A stretch of 7,914 bases of DNA from an uncultured cyanobacterium (GCA_945836835.1 CAMAML010000044.1:1-7914); one strand, 5' to 3'. Positions 1 through 6,392 are shown, counted from the first letter of the stretch. Notes: generated by a model not told the origin, from the sequence alone. Numbers and translations are program-made.

Positions 1-731
1 TTGTTGCCGAAAAGTTTCAGGTAGTTCATTCCGTCGGAAACGCTTGCACGAACGTCTTTTGCAAGAAGGGCAACTTTGGAATTCATCTCGCCCAATCCTG
101 AGGTTACGTTTTCGGAAATAGTTGCTATTTTGTTGTTCGTGGTGGAAATCGTCGCCTCAAGGGAAGATGATGCGATAAAGTTGTTTGATGCGGAAGTATT
201 GACCGCTTCTTTTAAGTCAAGAACAACGGATTGCAGGTCGTTGTTCTTATTTGTGAAGGAGTCCGTAAACTGCTTGTAGCTTGTGGAAAGGTCTAATATT
301 TTTTCCTGTATCGCCTCGCTGTTGCCCGTGTTTGAAACAGCCTGTTCAATGGCACTCAACCTTGAAAGAAGAACTGATTTTGTTTCGCTGTCCTGTCCTG
401 CCGTCTCCCGAACAGCCTCTAATCCGACTTTGAGGTTGTGGGACAACAGTTTCACCTCGTCGGACAAGGTGAAAATGTCGGACGTATCCGCTAATAAACT
501 CTGTAAATTTTCCAAATCGTCTTTTATCTCGGACAAAGTTGTGGCGTCAACACTGCTCTCTTTCTCCAAAAGATCTCTTATTTCATCGAGGGTAACTTTA
601 TCGTCTCTGACTTCCTCTATTTGGGACTTAATGTCCGCAACCAGTTTGGTTAAATCCTCTGTTTTTTTGGAGTTTTCGCTCTTTAAATCTTCAATTAATA
701 CCGATATTTCTTCTACAACGTTTTCTGCCAT
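1..731 (-). CDS. Proline-free coiled-coil-like hypothetical protein (5' part, runs off window)
   Basis: Seen: an uninterrupted minus-strand frame from ATG at 731 to the window edge, 243 codons, with no stop reached. A purine-rich AAAGGGA (minus strand) lies about 10 nt upstream of the ATG and a good promoter lies further up, which supports this start. The visible protein begins MAENVVEEIS and has no Pro, Cys or Trp. It is rich in Glu, Asp, Lys, Ser, Asn and Leu, with hydrophobic residues spaced 3-4 apart (for example residues 5-45 and 65-80). This pattern predicts long amphipathic helices, probably a coiled coil. No signal peptide or membrane segment is seen in the visible part, so a cytoplasmic location is inferred. 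The second half becomes rich in Ser, Thr and Asn. It is transcribed divergently from the kor operon across 163 bp. I do not recognise the family; structural, partition-like or signalling coiled-coil proteins are all possible. That the frame is a real gene is quite certain; the plus-strand frames opposite it (76-279, 283-750) are shadows. Confidence 0.8.
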   Translation of the reverse strand, partial: MAENVVEEISVLIEDLKSENSKKTEDLTKLVADIKSQIEEVRDDKVTLDEIRDLLEKESSVDATTLSEIKDDLENLQSLLADTSDIFTLSDEVKLLSHNLKVGLEAVRETAGQDSETKSVLLSRLSAIEQAVSNTGNSEAIQEKILDLSTSYKQFTDSFTNKNNDLQSVVLDLKEAVNTSASNNFIASSSLEATISTTNNKIATISENVTSGLGEMNSKVALLAKDVRASVSDGMNYLKLFGN

Positions 732-772
732 TTTAATTTATTCCCTTTAAAAGTAAACAACTACCCGATTTT

Positions 773-801
773 ATTTTATCAGTTTTTATAAATCTTGGCA
801 A
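773..801 (-). promoter_or_regulatory. Sigma-70-type promoter of the coiled-coil gene
   Basis: On the minus strand a TTGCCA -35 box (plus coordinates 796-801, 5 of 6 consensus) is followed after exactly 17 bp by TAAAAT (773-778, 5 of 6). Transcription would start near 766, giving a leader of about 35 nt before the ATG at 731. The -35 box shares two bases (800-801) with the upstream copy of the 15-nt direct repeat, so a protein bound there should interfere with this promoter. Confidence 0.55.
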
Positions 802-835
802 AATGTTAAGTAATTGTATTAAAATGTTAAGAAAT
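800..835. repeat. Two 15-nt direct repeats, 21 bp apart, in the divergent promoter region (candidate operator)
   Basis: AAAATGTTAAGTAAT at 800-814 and AAAATGTTAAGAAAT at 821-835 match at 14 of 15 positions, with a start-to-start distance of 21 bp, about two helical turns. The copies would face the same side of the DNA, as expected for two regulator subunits bound in tandem. Relative to the inferred plus-strand start near 872, the AAAATGTTAAG cores are centred near -46 and -67. The upstream copy overlaps the -35 box of the divergent gene. The regulator is unknown. On the minus strand each core contains CTTAACA, loosely like a Pho-box half site, but the 21-bp period does not match the usual 11/22-bp spacing. 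Confidence 0.45.
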
Positions 836-859
836 GCATTATTTTTTTTAATTCAGTGC

Positions 860-865
860 TATAAT
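860..865 (+). promoter_or_regulatory. -10 box (TATAAT) of the kor operon
   Basis: A perfect TATAAT sits 29 nt before the korD start, with a predicted transcription start near 872. No good -35 hexamer is found 16-19 bp upstream (candidates are CATTAT at 837-842 and TGCATT at 835-840). A weak -35 beside tandem direct repeats suggests an activator-dependent promoter. The 5' leader would be only about 23 nt, just enough for the AAAGGGGA ribosome binding site at 878-885. Confidence 0.5.
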
Positions 866-894
866 TAATCGGTAGGTAAAGGGGATTTTTATTT

Positions 895-1107
895 ATGAGC
901 CATATCGTAATAGACAAAGAAAGATGTAAAGGGTGTTACCTGTGTGTGGACGAATGCCCGAAAAAACTCTTAAAAGTCGGGGAAAGCGTAAACGAACTCG
1001 GAGTTCGCACAGTGGAATTTCACGATCCGGGGCATGAGTGTTTAGGGTGTGCAATGTGTGCAAGACGGTGTCCCGATATAGCAATAACGGAAGTTTACAG
1101 GGGATAA
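895..1107 (+). CDS. korD: 2-oxoacid:ferredoxin oxidoreductase, delta (2[4Fe-4S] ferredoxin-like) subunit
   Basis: A 70-residue bacterial-type ferredoxin domain. Two cysteine clusters are visible: C11-x2-C14-x2-C17-x3-C21-P and C49-x2-C52-x2-C55-x3-C59-P, which together bind two [4Fe-4S] clusters. In this enzyme family the delta subunit passes electrons from the cluster near thiamine diphosphate in the beta subunit to external ferredoxin. The ATG at 895 is preceded by AAAGGGGA (878-885) with a 9-nt gap, a strong ribosome binding site. The gene is first in the operon and its stop lies 4 nt before korA. Having the delta gene first, then alpha, beta and gamma, is the order of oorDABC in Campylobacter and Helicobacter. 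Subunit identity is firm because of the neighbours; a ferredoxin alone would not be diagnostic. Confidence 0.93.
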   Translation: MSHIVIDKERCKGCYLCVDECPKKLLKVGESVNELGVRTVEFHDPGHECLGCAMCARRCPDIAITEVYRG

Positions 1108-1111
1108 GAAA

Positions 1112-2191
1112 ATGACGGAATGTATGGAAAAGACTTCAGAGAAAGTTTTGACAAAAGGAAATTATGCGATAGCAAATGCAGCGGTAAAAGCGGGTTGCGA
1201 GTGCTATTTCGGGTACCCGATTACCCCTCAGAGCGAAATCGGGGAGTTCATGAGCGGAAAAATGCAGGAGCTTAAACGGGCTTACGTATCGGCGGAAAGC
1301 GAGTTAGCCGCAATAAATATGGTTCTTGGGGCATGCTCGACTGGTGCAAAAGCCATGACATCATCTTCATCGTGTGCCGTAGCCTTGATGCAGGAAGCGT
1401 TATCTTATGCGGCGGCGGACGAATTGCCCGTGGTTTTGGTGAGCGTTATGCGAGGCGGTCCGGGGTTAGGAAATATCTATCCTTCTCAGGGGGACTATAA
1501 CCAGTCGACAATCGGCGGCGGGGACGGCGATTATAAACTTATCGTGCTTGCTCCGTCAACCGTTCAGGAATGTGCCGATTTGACATATAAAGCCTTCTAT
1601 CTTGCCCACAAATACAAAAACCCGACGATACTTTTGGCGGACGGTTTACTCGGGCAGATGATGGAACCCGTCGAGTTTAAGAAGTACCCGTATCCCGAAG
1701 TCGACAATTCCGACTGGGCTTTGACCGGTGCAAAAGGAAGAAGGGCAAGGGTTATCCGTTCTTATGCACCTAAAGCCGAAAATCAATGCGAATTTTTGAA
1801 ACGGCTACACGCAAAATACGACCTTATCGCACAAAACGAAACCGATTGGGAAGAGATTAACACGGAAGATGCCGATATTATTTTGGTAAGTTTCGGCTCG
1901 CCCGCAAGAAATGCAAAGTCGGCGATGAGAAAAGCACGTGAAATGGGGATAAAAGTCGGCGTGCTTCGCCCGATAACTCTCTTTCCGTTCCCGTCGAAGA
2001 GGATTTCCGAGTTGGCAAATACTGCTAAAAAGTTCATCTCGGTTGAGGTTAACATGGGGCAGATGATTAGGGACGTAAAACTTGCCGTAAACGGCAGGGC
2101 CCAAGTCGAGCTTCTTAACCGTCCGGTCGGAACTCCGCCGTCGGTAGAAGAGATTGTTGAAAAGTTGAAAAAAGAAAGTGGGATTGTATAA
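1112..2191 (+). CDS. korA: 2-oxoacid:ferredoxin oxidoreductase, alpha subunit (KorA/VorB type)
   Basis: A 359-residue alpha subunit holding the pyrimidine-binding and transketolase C-terminal-like domains of the 2-oxoacid:ferredoxin oxidoreductase. Visible family motifs are YPITPQSE (35-42, the substrate-side loop), AESELAAINM (61-70), TSSSS (83-87) and RGGPGLGN (114-121), followed by LADGLLGQMMEPVEF in the middle of the protein. With the beta subunit it forms the active site that decarboxylates a 2-oxoacid and transfers the acyl group to CoA. The size and the separate gamma and delta genes fit four-subunit 2-oxoglutarate (Kor/Oor) or 3-methyl-2-oxobutanoate (Vor) enzymes. Sequence alone does not decide the substrate, and databases often call such subunits VorB. 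The first ATG is preferred: AGGGG lies 8 nt upstream in the korD tail, and the next Met (residue 5) has no such site. Its stop overlaps the korB start by one base (TAATG). Confidence 0.93.
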   Translation: MTECMEKTSEKVLTKGNYAIANAAVKAGCECYFGYPITPQSEIGEFMSGKMQELKRAYVSAESELAAINMVLGACSTGAKAMTSSSSCAVALMQEALSYAAADELPVVLVSVMRGGPGLGNIYPSQGDYNQSTIGGGDGDYKLIVLAPSTVQECADLTYKAFYLAHKYKNPTILLADGLLGQMMEPVEFKKYPYPEVDNSDWALTGAKGRRARVIRSYAPKAENQCEFLKRLHAKYDLIAQNETDWEEINTEDADIILVSFGSPARNAKSAMRKAREMGIKVGVLRPITLFPFPSKRISELANTAKKFISVEVNMGQMIRDVKLAVNGRAQVELLNRPVGTPPSVEEIVEKLKKESGIV

Positions 2192-2949
2192 TGGCAGAAT
2201 TAACACAGGTATTTAAAGTTCCCGAAAGCATAAAAAAAGGCTCAAAATTTTCGTTCTGTCCGGGCTGCGACCACGGGGTTGCCGTAAGGCTTGTGGCGGA
2301 AGTTCTCGACGAACTCGGCATCAGAGATAACTCTATTCTTGTTGCATCAATCGGGTGTTCAGTTACCCTGTACGACTTTTTGGAAGTTGACAGCTTGGAG
2401 GCTCCGCACGGAAGAGCCTTGGCGGAGGCGACGGGCATAAAAAGGGCAAGACCCGACAAGGTCGTGTTTACCTACCAGGGGGACGGCGATTTTGCCTCAA
2501 TCGGGATGGCGGAGAGCTTACACTGTGCATTGAGAGGCGAAAACGTTACGGCAATTTGCATAAACAATACGACGTACGGCATGACGGGCGGACAGTTGGG
2601 ACCTACAACCTTGCTGGGGCAGGTTACGACGACCTCTCCGACCGGAAGAAACATTGATTATTACGGGTATCCCGTAAAAATTGCCGAGCATATCGCACTC
2701 TGCGACGGAACGGCTTACAGTGCAAGAGTTTCACTGGACAGCGTGCCGAATATTAAGAAGGCAAAAGCGGCAATAAAGAAGGCTTTTGAAAACCAGTTGA
2801 ACGGTGTCGGGTTCAGCTTTGTCGAAATCCTTTCTACCTGCCCGACAAACTGGAAAAAAACGCCGCAACAGGCTCACGCAAGGGTTCGGGAAGAGATGAT
2901 GCCCGTTTACAAGCTCGGAGTGTACAAAGATATTACCGAAAACAATTAA
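2191..2949 (+). CDS. korB: 2-oxoacid:ferredoxin oxidoreductase, beta (thiamine diphosphate-binding) subunit
   Basis: A 252-residue beta subunit. The thiamine diphosphate/Mg site is seen as GDGDF (97-101), then NN (125-126) and YGMTGGQ (129-135). Four cysteines expected to hold the single [4Fe-4S] cluster are present: CPGC (C23, C26), GC (C56) and STCPTNW (C217). This matches the spacing known from the Sulfolobus enzyme (Cys 12, 15, 46, 197). The short length, without a fused delta domain, fits the Kor/Oor/Vor group and not large single-chain pyruvate:ferredoxin oxidoreductases. The ATG lies inside TAATG with the korA stop and has only a weak upstream site (AGTGGGA), so translation is probably coupled to korA, giving equal amounts of the two catalytic subunits. 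Confidence 0.94.
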   Translation: MAELTQVFKVPESIKKGSKFSFCPGCDHGVAVRLVAEVLDELGIRDNSILVASIGCSVTLYDFLEVDSLEAPHGRALAEATGIKRARPDKVVFTYQGDGDFASIGMAESLHCALRGENVTAICINNTTYGMTGGQLGPTTLLGQVTTTSPTGRNIDYYGYPVKIAEHIALCDGTAYSARVSLDSVPNIKKAKAAIKKAFENQLNGVGFSFVEILSTCPTNWKKTPQQAHARVREEMMPVYKLGVYKDITENN

Positions 2950-2962
2950 GGAAGAGTGGAAA

Positions 2963-3517
2963 ATGGAAAATAATTTTATAATAGCGGGTTTTGGCGGACA
3001 GGGCGTTTTGCTTGCGGGAGAAGTGCTTGCAAATTCGTTTATGCTGGACGGCAACAACGTTACGTGGTACCCGAGCTACGGTGCCGAGATGCGTGGCGGG
3101 ACGGTTAACTGTGAAATCGTCATGAACGACACCGAGGACGTCAGCTCGGTTAACAAATCGGAAACGGATTATATTTTGACGCTTAATCAGGCGTCGTTTG
3201 TCAGATTTTTGCCCAAAGTCAAAAAAGGCGGCTGCATAATCGCTAATTCCACCCTTGTAGAAGAAAAAAGACCGCGTGATGATATAAAATACATCTTTGT
3301 CCCGATGACGGAACTTGCAAATGAACTTGGAAACACGAAGATGACAAACATTTTGTCCCTCGGGGTTCTTGTAAAAGCCTGCGGACTGACGAGCTTGGAA
3401 ACGGTTACTCAGGCTTTAGATAAGGTTTTGCCACCTCACAGGAAAAATCTGTTGCCGATGAATATCAAGGCTCTGAATATCGGCTATGCGTATGATTTTT
3501 CTTTGGTTCGTGCATAA
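2963..3517 (+). CDS. korC: 2-oxoacid:ferredoxin oxidoreductase, gamma subunit
   Basis: A 184-residue gamma subunit of the POR_N/gamma family, which contributes to binding CoA and assembling the complex. Motifs are the N-terminal glycine-rich strand-loop GFGGQGVLLAG (9-19) and PSYGAEMRGGT (37-47), both characteristic of this subunit; the C-terminal third is less conserved. The start is supported by GGAAG at 2950-2954, 8 nt before the ATG, and by a 13-nt gap after the korB stop. It is the last gene of the operon. No convincing intrinsic terminator follows within the next 110 bp, so some read-through into the small gene at 3631 is possible. Confidence 0.92.
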   Translation: MENNFIIAGFGGQGVLLAGEVLANSFMLDGNNVTWYPSYGAEMRGGTVNCEIVMNDTEDVSSVNKSETDYILTLNQASFVRFLPKVKKGGCIIANSTLVEEKRPRDDIKYIFVPMTELANELGNTKMTNILSLGVLVKACGLTSLETVTQALDKVLPPHRKNLLPMNIKALNIGYAYDFSLVRA

Positions 3518-3563
3518 AATCACCTAAAAAGTCGATTTAAAAATTTAGTATAAGTATTAATCT

Positions 3564-3569
3564 TATAAT
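3564..3569 (+). promoter_or_regulatory. Possible -10 box for the small gene at 3631
   Basis: A perfect TATAAT lies 61 nt before the GTG start. No good -35 hexamer is present at 16-18 bp upstream, and the surroundings are AT-rich, so chance occurrence is likely enough to keep confidence low. If real, the small gene has its own promoter besides read-through from korC. Confidence 0.3.
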
Positions 3570-3630
3570 GCGAAAACAAAAAGGATTAGTAAGGTTAAGA
3601 AAGTAATTATTTTAAAGAGGTTTTTTAATT

Positions 3631-3861
3631 GTGAAAAAAGAGCTGTTAAGAAAAATACACGATAAAGAGGTACAACTGGCGAAACTGGCGTCCCTTGTCG
3701 ACAGGAGTTACATCTGCTCGGAGTTGTACAACAGGGTTGTTGTGGAGAAAGCCATTTTGAAAAAGCAGTATGATGATTTGTGCAGAAACAAATTTGCGGA
3801 CAAAATCGTGCGACTTTTCCCCCGCAAAAAAACTCTGATATGTGACTATTTTCATGAATAG
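3631..3861 (+). CDS. Small helical protein of unknown function (76 aa)
   Basis: A 76-residue protein starting at GTG, chosen because AAAGAGG (3614-3620) lies 10 nt upstream. The N-terminal 50 residues have Leu, Ile and Val at helical spacing (LLRKIHDKEVQLAKLASLV), predicting an amphipathic or coiled-coil helix. The C-terminal part is basic (RLFPRKK) and ends in ICDYFHE. There are three cysteines but no metal-binding pattern, no signal peptide and no membrane segment. It follows korC in the same direction after 113 bp and faces the glycosyltransferase gene tail to tail, ending just before the shared terminator. I do not recognise a family, and no link with the oxidoreductase can be shown. The good ribosome binding site and the exact fit between the kor operon and a terminator favour a real gene over a chance frame. 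Confidence 0.6.
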   Translation: MKKELLRKIHDKEVQLAKLASLVDRSYICSELYNRVVVEKAILKKQYDDLCRNKFADKIVRLFPRKKTLICDYFHE

Positions 3862-3894
3862 CCCGCAAACGTGAACAATTTAATACATATAAAA

Positions 3895-3919
3895 AATGAG
3901 GGTGTTTAAGCCCCTCATT
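3895..3919. terminator. Shared (bidirectional) intrinsic terminator between convergent genes
   Basis: AATGAGGG (3895-3902) and CCCTCATT (3912-3919) form a perfect 8-bp stem with a 9-nt loop. On the minus strand it is followed by a T run (complement of 3891-3894, after two T already in the stem), a good terminator for the glycosyltransferase gene, whose TGA (3917-3915) lies inside the stem. On the plus strand the tail CTTGTTTCTTT is moderately T-rich and can serve the small gene that ends at 3861. Confidence 0.75.
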
Positions 3920-6053
3920 CTTGTTTCTTTGGCGGATTGTTCAGGTTCTTGTAGAAAATATATTTTTTTATTTCATTTTCTTTTCCGGGGGTAAGCACGA
4001 AACCGTCCTCTTTAAAATTACGTTCTTCGTAAAATTTCGGTTCAAAACGGCAAATTGCAACGCCCGGAATGGTTTTTCCGTTAAGTTTTTTTTGAAGATA
4101 CCTGCAATACTGTCCCGAAACCGTTGAATAATAAGGGGCTTTGTAAATATCTTTGATATAAGTCAGGTACTGGGTATCATCCCTTACCAATATGATGCTA
4201 TATTTGGAAAAGTCAATTTTCCCGACATCTTCCATAGAGGCGAAATCTATGTGATAGCCTTTGGTTTCGAGCATTTTTATGAATAGCACGCTTTCTGCCG
4301 CATTGGAGAAATAGAGAATTTTTGTTTCCGGTGCATAACTTTGTATTGCCCTTGCGATTACGCAGCTCGGGTCCAAGGCTTTTGAGTTGTGCGGATATGT
4401 TTTTGAGAATACCGAGCATTGAGAAACCAGCCTAACTTCGGAGATACTTGCACCCGAGCGAAGATAGTTGACAATTCTGCCAAACGGTCTTGCCCAAATA
4501 TGAGTTGAAATAAGCAGCAGTCCGAAAAGCGCAAAACAGGTTACCACAAACTTGTAGGGATTGTTTTTTCTCGTGTATGAATATGCCAAAATCGGTGCGG
4601 CGACCACGCAGAAAGAGGTCAGAAACCTTATGCTGAAAGTCATATAGACCAACTGCCACGACATAACGAGGATTGTTAACAGCAACAGTACCCCGAGCGA
4701 GAATATAAAAACTTTTTTTCGTCCATGCCTGCCAAACAACGGTCTGACAAGCGAAAGGAGCAGGCATGGCAGCAGGGTCAGGAACCCCAAAATCCCCATC
4801 CCGACGTTTGGCTCGAGTAAGGTTCTGTTTGCAACCGTCGCATCTCCGGAATTAAGCCCGTCCGGAACGGATGAGAGCGAAAGAGCGTTCAGAAGGTTGT
4901 CTCTTACGACCAAAATATGTTTGCCGAGGGTTTCGTTCCAAGTGAACCCCGAAAAATCAAAAAACATGAACATATGCTTTATAAAATAGGAACAAGTTCC
5001 CCTAAAGCCGTCCAAATTCTTATGAGAGATCGTAAAACCGCTGAGCCCGAAAATATTGCCAAATTCCAAAAAATTTAAGATGTAGTTATACGAGGAGAAC
5101 AGAAGCACATTTACTGCTCCAAAGCCGATAATTTTTAAGACGGGGTTAAAAAACTTCCGTCCGTTATGAAGGTACGAAATCCACAAACACCATAACCCGA
5201 CGGCGGGCAGGAGGAAAAACGAGGTCGTTTTTGTGCCGACGGCAAGTGCAAACGCCAACGAAGAAAAATAGCCGACGGCAGTCGCTCTCTTTTTTACAAA
5301 CTCCCAGAACAGGTACATTCCGCTCAAGAACAACCCCGCAATTATCATATCTGTTTCCGTTCCCGAGGACAAAATCACGACCGACGGCAGGGACGCCAGG
5401 ATAAACAAGACCCACAATTTTCTCTCTTCGGATAATTTCATGTTTGACATAATCCCGTAGAGCGAAAATATCGACATCATAAACCCGATAAACGAAAATG
5501 TTCCTATCCAAACGAGTTTTTTGGTTAACAGAATTACCCAAAGGTACAAAATCTCGGAATTTATAGGCATTATAATATTCCGTACATCGGCAATCACCGG
5601 ATGTGAGAGGTTTTTTGAGCTTATCCACAGGGTCGATCTTAACACGTGGTATGCGTTTGCGTCTCCGCTTACCACCGGGACAATCGCCACAAGGAAAACG
5701 GAAACCGCACACATAAAAACGAATGCCCCGCCTAAGATTAGCAAATACTTATCCCTCAAAACGGCATGTTTTAGCCGTTTAAGGAATGGGCGTGCCGAAA
5801 CCGAAAACTTTGGGCGTCCCGCCCTGAACCAAAAATAACCGCTAATAAGCGTCGTCAGGAAGTTCAACCCCAAAATTCCGAACGGGGTTATTGCCGAAAA
5901 CAGGGATAAGATTTCTACCGTCCCGATGAGGCTCGCCCCCATGATAAGCACAAAATATAAGAAAATTTTTATAAACTCTTTTTGCTCAAATATCGACGTT
6001 ACAAAAAATCCCGTCAATGCCGTCAAAAACAAAGATACGAAAAATAAAACCAA
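3915..6053 (-). CDS. Polytopic membrane protein, GT-C type glycosyltransferase (PMT/ArnT-like)
   Basis: A 712-residue protein with about 12-14 predicted membrane helices (roughly 2-22, 29-50, 55-75, 103-127, several between 160 and 320, then 415-438, 448-466, 470-492, 501-519). A soluble tail of about 190 residues (520-712) follows. After the fourth helix comes GDANAYHVLR (130-139) and, further on, MPINSEILYLW. This resembles the D-x3-YHLPR...MPPxAE pattern of large bacterial GT-C enzymes, where the loop Asp (here D131) is catalytic. GTETD (231-235) and AVGTKTT (271-277) also fit. Such proteins transfer a sugar from a lipid-phosphate donor to a glycan, lipid or protein outside the membrane; donor and acceptor here are unknown. 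The start is TTG at 6053, with AGGGAG 8 nt upstream and the first membrane helix beginning at once; the next in-frame Met is residue 38. The gene stands alone, so no pathway can be read from neighbours. An O-antigen-ligase-type or flippase role is less likely. Confidence 0.72.
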   Translation of the reverse strand: MVLFFVSLFLTALTGFFVTSIFEQKEFIKIFLYFVLIMGASLIGTVEILSLFSAITPFGILGLNFLTTLISGYFWFRAGRPKFSVSARPFLKRLKHAVLRDKYLLILGGAFVFMCAVSVFLVAIVPVVSGDANAYHVLRSTLWISSKNLSHPVIADVRNIIMPINSEILYLWVILLTKKLVWIGTFSFIGFMMSIFSLYGIMSNMKLSEERKLWVLFILASLPSVVILSSGTETDMIIAGLFLSGMYLFWEFVKKRATAVGYFSSLAFALAVGTKTTSFFLLPAVGLWCLWISYLHNGRKFFNPVLKIIGFGAVNVLLFSSYNYILNFLEFGNIFGLSGFTISHKNLDGFRGTCSYFIKHMFMFFDFSGFTWNETLGKHILVVRDNLLNALSLSSVPDGLNSGDATVANRTLLEPNVGMGILGFLTLLPCLLLSLVRPLFGRHGRKKVFIFSLGVLLLLTILVMSWQLVYMTFSIRFLTSFCVVAAPILAYSYTRKNNPYKFVVTCFALFGLLLISTHIWARPFGRIVNYLRSGASISEVRLVSQCSVFSKTYPHNSKALDPSCVIARAIQSYAPETKILYFSNAAESVLFIKMLETKGYHIDFASMEDVGKIDFSKYSIILVRDDTQYLTYIKDIYKAPYYSTVSGQYCRYLQKKLNGKTIPGVAICRFEPKFYEERNFKEDGFVLTPGKENEIKKYIFYKNLNNPPKKQE

Positions 6054-6090
6054 TTTTACATCTCCCTAAATTTCAAATTCCCTCAACAAA

Positions 6091-6099
6091 ATTTTACCA
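6091..6099 (-). promoter_or_regulatory. Possible extended -10 promoter of the glycosyltransferase gene
   Basis: On the minus strand TGGTAAAAT gives a TGn extension plus a TAAAAT -10 box (5 of 6). This could start transcription near 6084, about 30 nt before the TTG start, and the AGGGAG ribosome binding site lies in between. No clear -35 box is seen, which is tolerated in extended -10 promoters. Confidence 0.4.
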
Positions 6100-6125
6100 T
6101 AAAGATAAAATTTGCACGATTGATA

Positions 6126-6325
6126 ATTTCGCCCCGTCTCTGCAATCACGAAATAGAGCGAAATAGGCTGCAAACTATCCCTCTCCGTCGGGAGGCGGAT
6201 TTTGCGTAGGCCGGAGCGAGCAGAGCGAGCGACAGGGGAGCGTGGAGCAATAATCCAAGACAAAGTCGCAGTTGTAGCCGAGGGACGAGGCGTACAAATG
6301 CGGGTGAGGATTAGACAGTCGTCTC
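6126..6325. other. GC-rich intergenic block of unknown nature (possible dispersed repeat or structured RNA)
   Basis: G+C is 68% over 6181-6240 and 52% over 6241-6300, against about 20% at 6421-6480. Internal repeats are seen: CGAAATAG at 6149-6156 and again 10 bp later at 6159-6166, and GAGCGAGC twice, 9 bp apart, within about 6214-6230. Pairing is possible between ATTTCGC (6126-6132) and GCGAAAT downstream, and between CCCCGTC and GACAGGGG (6230s). Both strands stay open for about 60 codons (minus 6263-6066, plus 6157-6330) but without a credible start or ribosome binding site. It matches no RNA family that I can recognise (not RNase P, tmRNA, SRP or 6S RNA, as far as I can tell by eye). Confidence 0.45.
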
Positions 6326-6357
6326 AGTAATTTAGAAAATTTTACATTTTATAAAAA

Positions 6358-6386
6358 TTGTCTTTTAGGCGAAATCTGAATAGAAT
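6358..6386 (+). promoter_or_regulatory. Possible sigma-70-type promoter in the intergenic region
   Basis: TTGTCT (6358-6363, 4 of 6) and TAGAAT (6381-6386, 5 of 6) are separated by exactly 17 bp. A transcript would start near 6393 and meet an intrinsic terminator at 6509-6526. There is no protein gene directly downstream, so the promoter would serve a short RNA. The region is AT-rich, so chance matches are expected. Confidence 0.3.
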
Positions 6387-6392
6387 TGCAAA

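Noticed and set aside
76..750. Two plus-strand open frames (67 and 155 codons)
   Set aside because: They are antisense to the coiled-coil gene, lack ribosome binding sites, and have compositions typical of reverse-strand reading. The minus-strand frame is open over the whole stretch with a promoter and ribosome binding site.
3594..3616. GTTAAG...TAATT resembling the repeats at 800-835
   Set aside because: Only a short core is shared, the spacing differs, and it lies downstream of the likely -10 box. Not enough to call a third operator.
6053..6061. ATG directly followed by TAA (minus strand) just upstream of the glycosyltransferase TTG start
   Set aside because: The ATG abuts the AGGGAG site with no spacer, so ribosomes should not start there; the TTG 8 nt downstream of that site is correctly placed. 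Considered as a start-stop control element but unsupported.
6066..6263. 65-codon minus-strand frame starting at TTG
   Set aside because: No ribosome binding site, low-complexity Arg/Ser/Ala-rich start over the GC-rich block, and an AT-rich tail overlapping the glycosyltransferase promoter. Probably a repeat that happens to stay open.
6157..6330. Plus-strand frame through the GC-rich block, rich in Arg and Glu
   Set aside because: Open for about 57 codons and reading like protein near its end (QDKVAVVAEGRG), but it has no plausible start codon with a ribosome binding site. At most a remnant or repeat.
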